A DNA stretch of 64,000 nucleotides from Butyrivibrio sp. Su6. Its GTDB lineage: Bacteria > Bacillota > Clostridia > Lachnospirales > Lachnospiraceae. The DNA lies in the NCBI RefSeq assembly GCF_900108105.1, contig NZ_FNUR01000001.1:434001-498000 (forward strand), given 5' to 3'. A program made the position numbers and the translations under genes. A model generated the notes under the pieces. It was not told the DNA's origin. It ran no database searches and saw only the letters and a list, made by a program, of their open reading frames with translations. This document shows, in pieces, positions 32,921 to 42,700 of this stretch. Within the stretch, counting starts at the first letter, position 1. The number at the start of each line of letters is the position of its first letter.

Positions 32921-33403
32921 TCAACGCTCATCCGTCAAAAAATGCTTAACCACATTTACAGGATGCAGCAATTCTGTTCTGAAAAACTCCGGATAAAACT
33001 TAACCTGATCATCAGGTGCAATCCACTTAAGAAACTCTTCATGATCATCCTCGGTAAAACTGTTACACTCTGGCTCAAAGTCCTCAGGTACTTTCATGTA
33101 AAAAAAGAAAGATATCTCATATATCAGCTTTCCGAGATTATACTCTGCATCCCCATAAAAATAGTTTTCATTTATGAATCCAAGCCTGTCCACTTCCATG
33201 CGGACACCGGTCTCTTCATATACTTCTCGGATTACCGCTTCCTCAGCAGTTTCTCCGAACTTAATTCTGCCGCCTACAGAATACAAATACTCCGGTCTGA
33301 TATTATTCCCGACCATTAGGAATTTTCCATCCTTCAGAATAATTGCTCCTACTCTGATATTTATAAGGCCATTATCACATGGCACTGTCATGTCCATACT
33401 CAT
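32921..33403 (-). CDS. Nudix hydrolase, 160 aa
   Basis: The start at 33403 is preferred because GGAGGGAG lies just upstream; the longer frame to 33436 would read through that site. The Nudix box is visible as GRIKFGETAEEAVIREVYEETG, with the metal-binding REVYEETG and a preceding GG. Nudix enzymes split a nucleoside diphosphate linked to another group; the exact substrate cannot be told. It follows the AAA ATPase by 58 bp in the same direction and ends at a strong terminator, so the two may be co-transcribed. Confidence 0.9.
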   Translation of the reverse strand: MSMDMTVPCDNGLINIRVGAIILKDGKFLMVGNNIRPEYLYSVGGRIKFGETAEEAVIREVYEETGVRMEVDRLGFINENYFYGDAEYNLGKLIYEISFFFYMKVPEDFEPECNSFTEDDHEEFLKWIAPDDQVKFYPEFFRTELLHPVNVVKHFLTDER

Positions 33404-33461
33404 ATCCAAACACTCCCTCCAACAAACATATTTCAACTATATCTATCTTTATCATCTACTG

Positions 33462-34805
33462 TCAAAGAGAAAACTGCCTGAACACAGGAATAGCACCATA
33501 TCTTCCTTCAAGATAAGCTTTGCTAAGCTTCTTGTCATATCTTTCCTTGAATCTGTCCAGAGAATAAATCTTGCTGGCATTGTCAGCATTTCTTTCAACG
33601 AACCATATCTCATCCCTACGGAAAAGACTCTGATCCATTATTGTATCTTCATGTGTAGTAAATACAAGTTGCATTCTTACACCATCATGAGCTTCCATGA
33701 AAAGTTTAAGAAAATGTTCTGTCAGCTTCGGATGCAAACTGCGCTCCAACTCATCAACAACAAATACAGTATCAGGTCTTTCTGTAAGGAGCATATCAAT
33801 CAGATCAAACAATCTCTTTGTTCCATCTGATTCCTCAGAAAAATTAAAGTCAAAAACAGATTTGCCATGCTTAAGAACAAGAGTAGAAATCTCAGGTTCT
33901 TCTCCCTCCTTAATGCGAATATTAAAGAAACCGCCTTCAACTCTCCAGGTCATCTGAATGCTTGGAAGGTTACTCATCTGAAGCTGAGCTTTCAACTGCG
34001 AAAAGATTCCCTGAACAACCTCTGCGGGGATCATCTTGCCCATCTCATCTATGGTAATCTGCCTTGTTTTTATCTCGGTAATACCGGTATCAAAAGTCTG
34101 AATCAGTTTGCTTATGTTCTCCAATGATTCATCATTATAGTATGCTTCAGTATTTGAAATACCAATGTTTGGATTGATGACGATGATATTAGTCATGATC
34201 CAGCTGAAGGCTTCTACAAAAAATATCAGCTTGGAATTCTCAGGATATTTCTTTCCTCGGTTCATTTCAGTCAGGAATAATTGTGTATCCTGGCCTGCAA
34301 AGTCTTCTGAATAAACACTGAATCTACTCTTCTCAGCTGAAGAAAGCTTTACTTTTTCGCCAAGAATCGGTGCATTTCCTCCTTCTCTTAAGAACAATTG
34401 ATGCGCACTGCCATCCTGCATCAATTCATACAGCCACTCCTCAGTAATCTTTCTTTGACTGAGTATTGCAGAAAAACCATAGGCATAAAAAGTATCACCC
34501 ACAGTAAATTGAATTTCAAATACACTTTCACGATTTTTATTTTCCTGTCTGTTCCTGCAAAAATCATTTGCTGAACCAACAGGTAGTCCTTCCATCAAAG
34601 CAGCTTTAATAAAATTAAATACAACAACAAGATTAGATTTACCAGAAGCATTTGCTCCATATACAATTGCATTCTTCAACAATTGCGTCTGCTTGATTTT
34701 CACACGATGGCTCTTATTTCCCTGCATCTTACTGGAAGAAATCATTGATAATTCTTCCTTTTGATCAAACGATTTAAAGTTCTCTACAGATAATTTGATC
34801 AACAT
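33462..34805 (-). CDS. AAA15-type ATPase, AbiLii/RloA-like
   Basis: 447 residues from the ATG at 34805, which has AAAGGAGG upstream; the frame is open 60 bases further but has no site there. It is an ABC/SMC-like ATPase: the N-terminal MLIKLSVENFKSF strand, Walker A GANASGKS (50-57), a long helical insertion, the signature-like FSEESDGTKRLFDL, Walker B VFVVDELERSLHP and the TTHED switch. COG1106 proteins of this kind form half of the AbiL/RloAB phage-defence pairs. The usual partner RloB (AbiLi) is not next to it; a Nudix hydrolase follows instead. It may be a solitary member or a two-gene unit with the Nudix gene. A defence role is inference. Confidence 0.85.
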   Translation of the reverse strand: MLIKLSVENFKSFDQKEELSMISSSKMQGNKSHRVKIKQTQLLKNAIVYGANASGKSNLVVVFNFIKAALMEGLPVGSANDFCRNRQENKNRESVFEIQFTVGDTFYAYGFSAILSQRKITEEWLYELMQDGSAHQLFLREGGNAPILGEKVKLSSAEKSRFSVYSEDFAGQDTQLFLTEMNRGKKYPENSKLIFFVEAFSWIMTNIIVINPNIGISNTEAYYNDESLENISKLIQTFDTGITEIKTRQITIDEMGKMIPAEVVQGIFSQLKAQLQMSNLPSIQMTWRVEGGFFNIRIKEGEEPEISTLVLKHGKSVFDFNFSEESDGTKRLFDLIDMLLTERPDTVFVVDELERSLHPKLTEHFLKLFMEAHDGVRMQLVFTTHEDTIMDQSLFRRDEIWFVERNADNASKIYSLDRFKERYDKKLSKAYLEGRYGAIPVFRQFSL

Positions 34806-34961
34806 AATAAGCGCCTCCTTTCCAGGGTGTTCTTTAATTATAGGCTTTCTATTATAAAAATTCAATATTCAATTTGCTTATTCGGTGAATTTTTCTCTAT
34901 ATAGCCATGCAGAATACTAAAGAACGCCATTTCAGTCGCATTTTCACCCCTTCAGAAGATT

Positions 34962-34999
34962 AAAAAAGTGCTTGCTTACCTTTATTGGTAAGCAAGCAC
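34962..34999 (-). terminator. Intrinsic terminator after the Ig-like secreted protein gene
   Basis: GTGCTTGCTTACC and GGTAAGCAAGCAC form a perfect 13-bp stem with a 6-base loop. The minus strand then has TTTTTT. It lies 43 bp after the stop at 35043. Confidence 0.92.
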
Positions 35000-35042
35000 C
35001 TTCATCATAAAATTCATTATTATCTACTAATGTAAAAAATAA

Positions 35043-38000
35043 TTATTTCTCTTCAGCCTTTAATCCGTACTTGTTGCCAAGATACATAAATCCGGCAAAA
35101 TTGTTCTCGGTAAAGAGATCACTTGAATCTGCTCCTGCCGGGATGGTAAAGGATACGCGATTTCCTTTATATTCTCCATCAAGGAAGCTTACTTCAAGGC
35201 TTACATCAGGTCTTGCTGCAAGGGCATCAAATACCATCTTGTGGAAAGAGATCCATCTGTCGGTGGTTATCTTAACTGTCTCGCCTTGTTTTGCCTTTGT
35301 AATCTTGTCTACTGTGTTGGCATTGAATACGTAATATGCAGATAGTGGAACTCTCACAAGAATATCGTAGCACTCTGTACATTGATATCTAAGTTCACCA
35401 TTTCTGTCTTCTGTAGCTTCAACTTTGTCCCACGCATATGTATGGGTATGAGGTCTTACAACCTTCTTTTCACTATCTTCTGCTGGTGCAGCGCCGTCCT
35501 CATATGCTATTGCATACATTGAGAACTTATTTGTATCTACATCCACAGCATCCCCTGAGCCTGTTCCTATTATTTCTGCTCCTGAGTCATGGAATCTGAA
35601 AATAGAAAACAGTCTTCCGGATTTTCGAAGTCCAGGTGGTATCGGGAACTTAACTTTTATTGGCGTTGATGTCTCTTTTATCTGATCTCTTGCCTTCTGG
35701 GCACCGTTTGCATCTGTAACTTCATATATAAGAGTAAGGTCAACAAAACTTCCGACTGTAAGGCCATTTGCTTCAGCCATTCCTTTAATGGTATCAACAG
35801 CTTCTTTTTCATCGTCTGATAAGTTTCCCTCGTCCTTACTGTCAGTATTAAGTATAAGTCTTACCGTATCACTTTCATCAACAGGAGTAACCCCTGATAC
35901 TAATGCACGCACCTCAGCAGGATCATTCTCTACAGAAGTCTTTTCATCATAAGGCGCTGTACCCTCTTTATCAACAATTGTGTTTCCTGCCTGAACTGTA
36001 ATTGATAATTCTTTTGACACACTGCCATATGAATTACTTGCTGTTACAGTAAATACGCTTGTTCCTGTGCTTGTCGGAGTTCCACTTATGACACCCGTAT
36101 CTGATCCAAGTGCCAGACCATCAGGAAGTGATCCCGCTGTGATTGCCCAGGTAATAGGCTGCGCTCCATTTGCAGTAAGTGTCTGGTTATAGGCCTCTCC
36201 TTCTGTTGCTTCTGAAAGATCTGAAATAGATATCTCCGGAACAGTTTCACTTGGAGCTGAGCCCGTAACTGTTACCGTGCACTCTGCCTTATACTCAGTT
36301 GTTCCTACGGTAATAGTTGCTGTGATCTTGGCAGTTCCGGCTCCAACTGCAGTTACCTTACCTGTACTATCAACTTTTGCAACAGATTCACTATCTGATT
36401 TCCAGGTAATTGTTGCATCAGATGGTACTACAGTTGCTGTAATTGTTCCTGTTCCGCCCTCAGAAAGTTCCATTGTTGTTACGTCAAACTTAACTTCAGG
36501 CTTATCCGATATAGTAACATCTATAACTCCGGGTTCTGAATCAAGATGATCAGCATCAGCTATTGCCTTATACCATACGTGATATGTTCCTGCATCGGCC
36601 TTCTTAGGAATTGATGTACTCCAGCCAGAGGTAGGTGCTATAGTTGCACTGTCACTAATCGCATAGTTCATCGTTCCTCCGGTTACAGCTCTTTCAGGTT
36701 CATTTAAAAGAGTCTGCTCACTACCTGTAGCAATAAGCCCTGTTATAGCTGTTGGCTTCTGATCATCTGCTAAAATTATCTGCTTACTATCAACTGTTAT
36801 TTCAACTGTTTTTCCTGCAGGAGCATCAGTTGTTGCCTTAATTCTTACAAGATATGTCCCGGCTTTCACAGGAGTAGCCGTATCCGAAGCAGTTACCCAT
36901 GTAGCGCCATTATCTTCTGAGTATTCCATTGCAGAAGTTGTTCCATTTATCTTACCATCAGTTGTAGTTGCTGTACTTGCACCATCTGCTGAAAGACCTG
37001 TAGGAGCATCCGGTCTGGCTACAAGTGATACTGCAACCCAGTCACCTGCTGCAACATCATCTGTCTCTGCCCTTCTTACATAGATCTTTGGTGCATCACC
37101 ATTTAACTGCTCAGTAATGCTTGCTGGAAGAGTAGTCTCTTTATCTGTACCATTTAATGAAATATCAAATCCGGTACCTGGGGTTACCTTTTCAGCAGTA
37201 TAGTCAATAGTTATCCCTGCCTTTGCCTCATCTTCTGTTAAAGAATCTGCTGCTTTTTTGACTATTGTATATCCCACAGATGCAGTCACTGTTCCACTTT
37301 CGCTTGTAGATGTCTTTACACCTGTAAGTTCAAGCTCAGCAACATAATCACCTGCATTTGTAGGAGCTGCTGCAAGGGCATCTCCTGTTTTAGTATAAGT
37401 TGTTTCACTCTTTGTTGCTTTGTAGTACTTAATACCATTTTCACTAACAGACTTTCCTGTCGCAGAATTGAAATCGCTAAGCCCGGTTAAAGTAGCTGCT
37501 GCACTCTCAGTTCCACCATAGGTTGTCCTTGCAGGTTTAACGATGGTCAGGTCAACCTTATTACCTGTAAGATCGCATTCTTCATCAGTATTAGCACAAG
37601 TTGCTGTAATGACTGCGCTGCTTGCTGAATAGGTTAAACTATGGTCATGTCCTGGGAATTTTACCTTTTTTAGACTCGAATCCAATTCCCTTGCAGTTTC
37701 AGATATATCAATAGGTGTTTTGCCTGTTGTTCCTTCCGTGTCAGTCCAGCCGACACCTTTAATTGTGTTCTTAACCGGGCGATAAACTGCTTGTGTATGA
37801 CCTGATGCAACTAAACTACCTCTACTTATTTCGAACAAGGTTGTGCCAAGACTATACGTCGCAGTATCAGCCGTCGCTATGATTGTTGATGAATCTGAAA
37901 TACTATAAGAGTTAGGAGATGTTATGCCATAACTTTCATTACCTCTATTACCATGAGACTCTATTATAGAGTTCTCAACAATTAACTTGGTACAATCAAT

Positions 38001-38663
38001 TCCACTACTAGAAGAATTGGTTGATTCACCGGCAGTACTTTTAATTGTGCTATTTTGTATTGTTAATGTATTACCAGAAAGGATACCAGTACTACCATTA
38101 GGCGCATCTCCTACATTAACAGTTATAGTGACACCACTAATTGTAGCCCCGCTCAAATATAAACCTTTATTGTTATATGAGGCTCCGTTTTTTATTTCCA
38201 AACTACCTGTTCCACTAATTGTTGTAGAATTATTAAAGTAAACGCCATAATTTGCTGTTTCACTACCTGTATTATCATTTAATTCCAGTTTGTTATTACC
38301 AGTTAATTCAATATCTATATTTACAGACTGAGCAAGCAACGCGTAATGTTGTAGTAGTAAATTGCCACTTGCGCCGGGCTTACTGCAACCATTGCCCTTA
38401 TATTGAAAATTATTAAGCTTTAAAACTGGTCTAGTTCCAGACTCATCAAGGATAGCTGTGCCGCTAGTTACACCAGTCGTACCGGTCGTAATAGTCTTTT
38501 TAGTTTGTGTTGTAATATCTACGCCAGCAACAAATAGCTTACCTGCTGGAATTACTGCTGCCTTTACTTTAACGCTCATACTTGGCATCAGTGTTACCAC
38601 AAGTATCACAGAAAGAAATATGCCCAGTACTTTTCTGAACAGATTTGAGCTTTTTGGATTCAT
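35043..38663 (-). CDS. Secreted multi-domain protein with Ig-like repeats, 1206 aa
   Basis: It begins with a signal peptide (FRKVLGIFLSVILVVTLMPS, cleavage near VKA-AV). The N-terminal 300 or so residues are Ser/Thr/Asn-rich with short strand repeats (TISGTGSLEIKNG, TIQNSTIKST), as in a beta-helix. Middle parts carry YDY-like and Ig-like units. One Big_2 (BIG2) domain is clear (MELSEGGTGTITATVVPSDA ... GKVTAVGAGTAKITATI), followed by a putative-Ig He_PIG unit (SLPDGLALGSDTGVISGTPT). The C-terminal 100 or so residues (AYYVFNANTVDKITKAKQGE ...) form a separate small domain. No sorting signal, SLH or LysM domain is seen, so release or non-covalent binding is likely. The ATG follows AAAGGGG. The gene is downstream of the sortase. 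Confidence 0.85.
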   Translation of the reverse strand: MNPKSSNLFRKVLGIFLSVILVVTLMPSMSVKVKAAVIPAGKLFVAGVDITTQTKKTITTGTTGVTSGTAILDESGTRPVLKLNNFQYKGNGCSKPGASGNLLLQHYALLAQSVNIDIELTGNNKLELNDNTGSETANYGVYFNNSTTISGTGSLEIKNGASYNNKGLYLSGATISGVTITVNVGDAPNGSTGILSGNTLTIQNSTIKSTAGESTNSSSSGIDCTKLIVENSIIESHGNRGNESYGITSPNSYSISDSSTIIATADTATYSLGTTLFEISRGSLVASGHTQAVYRPVKNTIKGVGWTDTEGTTGKTPIDISETARELDSSLKKVKFPGHDHSLTYSASSAVITATCANTDEECDLTGNKVDLTIVKPARTTYGGTESAAATLTGLSDFNSATGKSVSENGIKYYKATKSETTYTKTGDALAAAPTNAGDYVAELELTGVKTSTSESGTVTASVGYTIVKKAADSLTEDEAKAGITIDYTAEKVTPGTGFDISLNGTDKETTLPASITEQLNGDAPKIYVRRAETDDVAAGDWVAVSLVARPDAPTGLSADGASTATTTDGKINGTTSAMEYSEDNGATWVTASDTATPVKAGTYLVRIKATTDAPAGKTVEITVDSKQIILADDQKPTAITGLIATGSEQTLLNEPERAVTGGTMNYAISDSATIAPTSGWSTSIPKKADAGTYHVWYKAIADADHLDSEPGVIDVTISDKPEVKFDVTTMELSEGGTGTITATVVPSDATITWKSDSESVAKVDSTGKVTAVGAGTAKITATITVGTTEYKAECTVTVTGSAPSETVPEISISDLSEATEGEAYNQTLTANGAQPITWAITAGSLPDGLALGSDTGVISGTPTSTGTSVFTVTASNSYGSVSKELSITVQAGNTIVDKEGTAPYDEKTSVENDPAEVRALVSGVTPVDESDTVRLILNTDSKDEGNLSDDEKEAVDTIKGMAEANGLTVGSFVDLTLIYEVTDANGAQKARDQIKETSTPIKVKFPIPPGLRKSGRLFSIFRFHDSGAEIIGTGSGDAVDVDTNKFSMYAIAYEDGAAPAEDSEKKVVRPHTHTYAWDKVEATEDRNGELRYQCTECYDILVRVPLSAYYVFNANTVDKITKAKQGETVKITTDRWISFHKMVFDALAARPDVSLEVSFLDGEYKGNRVSFTIPAGADSSDLFTENNFAGFMYLGNKYGLKAEEK

Positions 38664-38694
38664 AAAATACCCCTTTCATTTTTTATAATAAAAA

Positions 38695-38738
38695 ACCGCC
38701 AAAACAGACAGGCTATTACACCTGTCTATTTTGACGGT
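38695..38738 (-). terminator. Hairpin terminator or attenuator, copy 2 of a duplicated hairpin
   Basis: Arms at 38695-38712 and 38721-38738 pair (ACCGTCAAAATAGACAGG with CCTGTCTGTTTTGGCGGT on the minus strand), followed by a T-run that ends about 10 bases before the ribosome binding site of the Ig-like protein gene. It can end sortase transcripts; if the Ig-like gene is transcribed from upstream of it, it is an attenuator. Confidence 0.78.
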
Positions 38739-38785
38739 TATCCATCTCTTATCTTTTCAATTAAATCATAAAGTGTGCTGTACCG

Positions 38786-38820
38786 TACTGTACTGTACTG
38801 TACTGTACTGTACTGTACTG
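38786..38820. repeat. Pentanucleotide microsatellite (TACTG)7
   Basis: Seven exact TACTG units lie in the 293-bp gap between the sortase stop and the Ig-like protein start, with one degenerate unit (TACCG) beside them. The number of copies is prone to change by slippage. On the minus strand the array is preceded directly by TTGACA, a perfect -35 box, but no -10 lies at the right distance. Confidence 0.95.
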
Positions 38821-38956
38821 TCAACGATTGTATTTCTTTGCATCATCTGGTGCAACCCCCTAAAATACATTCCATTACATGCGACATATTTATTTTATCA
38901 CATTATAACGTTCTTTGCGATTATATAATATCGTTATCACGTTCTTTTTTATTGAT

Positions 38957-39766
38957 TTAGTATGTGTTTCTTTCTTTTACCCCATATACAACCATCCTGT
39001 TATTACTGCCTGAATATTCGCAGGTACTTAGTATGATAATATCGCTTGTATCAGGAATATACATAATATCGTACATAGACTTTTCCATTGCTTTTGTATA
39101 CATTTCTTTTATTTTTTCCATGGTGATGCCGCTTAATGCTGCCTCTTCATAGTCTCCTCCGAAAACCTCATCATTATCAGCAAAATAAGCAGAAAAAACA
39201 TAATAGGTAATAACTTCTTTTTCTGTATATACAACAAACTCCTGATGTTCTTTGTAGTAATCTTCACTCTTATACTGAAGAAGGGGATGGAACATGCTAC
39301 CATCTTTTCTGTTGTGCCCATATACTACTGTGAGCAGATTATCAAATGCAGGGGTAAAAGAACTATCAGCAAATAAAGTACCAACACTTCCCACAGATTT
39401 ATCAAATCTATGATTCAGATAAAAACTGTTATCTGTCCCCTGCACAATGGGACCATCTATCTCACCATCGCAGGCGCTTATCCAGCCTACAATATCGGGA
39501 TTAATTTCCTTTAGTGCAGCAAAATCAATCGGGTTAAAAGCTTTATCATCACCCGATATTTCAACTGTGCTTATTGAGGCAGCACCTGATGATGGTGCTG
39601 CCCTATAAGCTACTTTCTTTATAGCTTCATTTTGAGTTCTGTCATTCTTATAACCGATAGCATATCTGATAAGCATACTACCGGTTACAAGCATTCCTGC
39701 AAGCAGCAAAAACAATACTACTTTCAGAATCTTTTCCAGACTGTTACTTTTCATAGGATTATCCAT
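38957..39766 (-). CDS. srtB: Class B sortase
   Basis: 269 residues with one N-terminal membrane helix (about 15-35) and an extracellular catalytic domain. The catalytic triad is visible: H151 in VVYGHNRKDG, C249 in LSTCEYS and R257 in NNRMVVYG. The INPDIVGWI and GPIVQGTDNSFYLNH segments are typical of class B enzymes. It should join the giant surface protein to the cell wall or polymerise it. The ATG follows directly on the stop codon of the giant gene, so the two are translationally coupled; it is probably dedicated to that substrate. Confidence 0.94.
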   Translation of the reverse strand: MDNPMKSNSLEKILKVVLFLLLAGMLVTGSMLIRYAIGYKNDRTQNEAIKKVAYRAAPSSGAASISTVEISGDDKAFNPIDFAALKEINPDIVGWISACDGEIDGPIVQGTDNSFYLNHRFDKSVGSVGTLFADSSFTPAFDNLLTVVYGHNRKDGSMFHPLLQYKSEDYYKEHQEFVVYTEKEVITYYVFSAYFADNDEVFGGDYEEAALSGITMEKIKEMYTKAMEKSMYDIMYIPDTSDIIILSTCEYSGSNNRMVVYGVKERNTY

Positions 39767-42700
39767 TTAATATTTCTTCTTTCGGATTCTTAGATAAGTC
39801 GCAAGTACAGCTGCAAATGCCAGCATAAACAAAAGGAACATCGCTGATAAGGTTCCAACAGGAGTGTCATCAGCTGTTCTGACTCCTGCCTTTTGACTGC
39901 CATCTATATGATTGTTCTGATCATCATCAACTATCTGTGCATCTGTATTTATCTTCTTCGCAGTAGATACAGGCGTGCTCTTATTATCCGATGATTCTTC
40001 CTTCCTGCTGTCGGAACTGTTATCCTCATCCTTATTGCTATCTTCAGACGAATTGGAAGAAGGCGCAGGTGTAGGATTTGGCGGAGTTGGCACAGGCAGT
40101 GGTGATGGTGTAGGCTCCGGCACAGGCGTCGGTGTTGGCATTGGTCCGGGAGTTGGCTCCGGAGTTGGTGTAGGTGTCGGTGCAGGAGTAGGCGTTGGGG
40201 TTGGATCTTGTTCAGGATCCGGTGTAGGCTCTGGATCCGGTTCAGGCTCTGGTGCCACGAATGAAACCTGAATAAGAGTCTGAACAGGCATCTCATCAAT
40301 GCTGCTTGCAAGAGTCACTACAACTGAACCGCTAAGAACAGTCACATGCTTAAAGGGACTGTTTTCATCTTCCAATAGAGGACTCCATGCATTAAACAGA
40401 TTCTCAGAATCTGCAGTAATATTGCCATCATCGTCCTTTGTTACAGCACCGGTATAAGGTACCTGATTTCCATTTTCATCTTCATATACATATCCGGAAA
40501 TCTCAACACTATGAGCGGGATTACTTAACATATCCTCATCAGTAAGCCACCAGCTGACAGTAAGAGAATCGGAATACGTGTAGCCATTATCCTCGTCTGG
40601 TCTGAACTCAACAGACATGGCTTCTTCAATATATGGTGTTTCATCATTAACATAATCGTAGGACTTGTCACCATCTTCTATAGCTGATTCATGTTCTTTA
40701 TCAACTACTACGAGCTTTTTGTATGTCTTAACTTCACCGCCGGTTACAGTGTTTCCGGAATCATCTGTAGAAGTTTCTGTCACGTTCTCAACCTTCAGAT
40801 AATGTGATCCACTGTCAAAAAGACTGTTCGTAAATATTACATGGCATGGAGCAGAATCTTTATCTGCAATTATTCCTGATGCAAATCCATAATATCCGCC
40901 CTTACCCGTATCTTCTTCAATATATGTAGCTTCGGTTGAACCAGTGATAGTAACACTTCTTCCTGTAGGACTATCAGAAACAGAATATATTACTTCATCA
41001 CTTCCATTATTAACCTTAGTTACTTCATACCCTACATATGATGGATTTTCAGTAACTTCAAAGGTGTATCTGGAATTGATTCCAACCAAAACTGCTACCT
41101 GTCCTGCTGCCACTCTCACAATTCCATCTGTAGATTCAAGGGCTGAGCTTCGTGTATAGGCACTCGTATCTGCAAAAGCATCATTCCTAAGCTCTGAGTC
41201 TGTAATTCCGGCCACATCAGATGCACTATACAGATAGTATTTACCATTAAACGGCACCTTATTTCCATCCGGCCTTACCAGAGACACTTCAAACTTAAAG
41301 CCGTAAGTTGTAGGATTTTCAGAAATGATCTTCTCAATAATGAGACTTCCGTCATTTTCCATTGCAGTATTGGTAATGTCTGTTGTATCACCTGTTCTTA
41401 CTGCAGTTGTCTCATAATAGTTTTTAAGTATGAAGCCATCACCGTAATCATAATCTGTATCTTCAGAGACTTTATAGACAATTTCCGTAGCACTTTGCGG
41501 CGCTCCGTTTCCATAAACATATCTTGGAAGTCCCTCAAATACATAGACCCAGGTATTGTCATCATCCCTTTGCTTTGGCGTATCAAGCATTATAGGATTT
41601 TCGCCATAGGGCTTAACGACTGAAACACCGCCTAAAACTTCGCTGTTAAAAGCACCAGAGTTAGTAACCACTTCCGTATCTTCAGTTACAAAGAGCCTTA
41701 TCATGGATGGTCTTATGCCGTGAGAATCAGACTCGTCTTCCCAGTGCTTTATAGCAGTAACATCTTTTGTAATAAGAGTATTTGTTATTACAGTTTTATA
41801 GGTATCTGTAGTCTCATCAAAAGAAGTTACATATCCGCTCTCATCTCCTGTTGTCTCTTGAATATACTCAGATGCTGCGGATACAAGGCTGTAACCAAGC
41901 GGAACATACGGTGTTCCAGTGGAATCAGTCTCTATAAACCTGTATTCATATTTAACAGGTGAACTGCCATTATAATCTTTGTAGAGAACAAGATCATCTA
42001 CAGAGCCCTTCCAGCTATTGCCTTCATTTAATTCAACTAAAGGCGCAGTATTTACATCTGCCCATGTAGTTTCATCAGCTGCTTTCCTCTGAAGCTTTGC
42101 AAATATGCTATCAGGCCTTGTCTTATACTTATTGTTGCCATCACTCCATTTCTTTTCAACAGATGCACTTCCATGAGGAGTGTTGATAATCTGCGTCTTA
42201 AGTTCCTCTGCGCCGCTGCTCTTTACATTTATCTTATCTACCTTGTCAAAAGAGCTGCCATTATAAACATAGTATTCTGTTGTAAACGAACTACCCTCTG
42301 TCTCAGAAATGTAGTAAACAATTGTCTTTCCATCTTTATTTACAAGTGGAAGATCTTCAAATGTGCTCTTCCAGTCAGGAGTACCTGTAAGAACCCTCTG
42401 CATAGCAACTGTTCCATGCTTAACAGGTAAAAGCGCATCCGGATTATCATCACCACTTGCAAAATTACCGGAATACAGATTTACAGTCACATTATTTTTA
42501 TCAGCTGTATTATTCGTGTTCCAGATTTTCTCAACAGTAAGCGGATTAGTTCTTGTAATAAGGAAGTTTGTTACACTACTTGTCTGCGCTGTGTCACTTC
42601 CACCATATACATAGCTGATGTTATCAGTAGCAGTAAATTCAGATGCCTCCTTACTCTTATCCCTTGTATAGGCATTAGGAGTCACAAGCTCAGCCAGTCT

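Noticed and set aside
32446-32949. Plus-strand 167-aa gene across the element
   Set aside because: It crosses the reverse modules, the right inverted arm and the Nudix terminator; this is chance coding through structured DNA.
32921-33436. tRNA or rRNA genes anywhere in the window
   Set aside because: No cloverleaf-like segment with TTC-loop sequence or CCA end was noticed in any intergenic gap; a tRNAscan run would settle this.
38731-38928. Plus-strand small protein with repeated CTVLY
   Set aside because: It arises from the pentanucleotide microsatellite and has no start signal.
39975-40271. Plus-strand Gly/Val-rich protein
   Set aside because: It is the complement of the Pro-Thr stalk of the giant surface protein.
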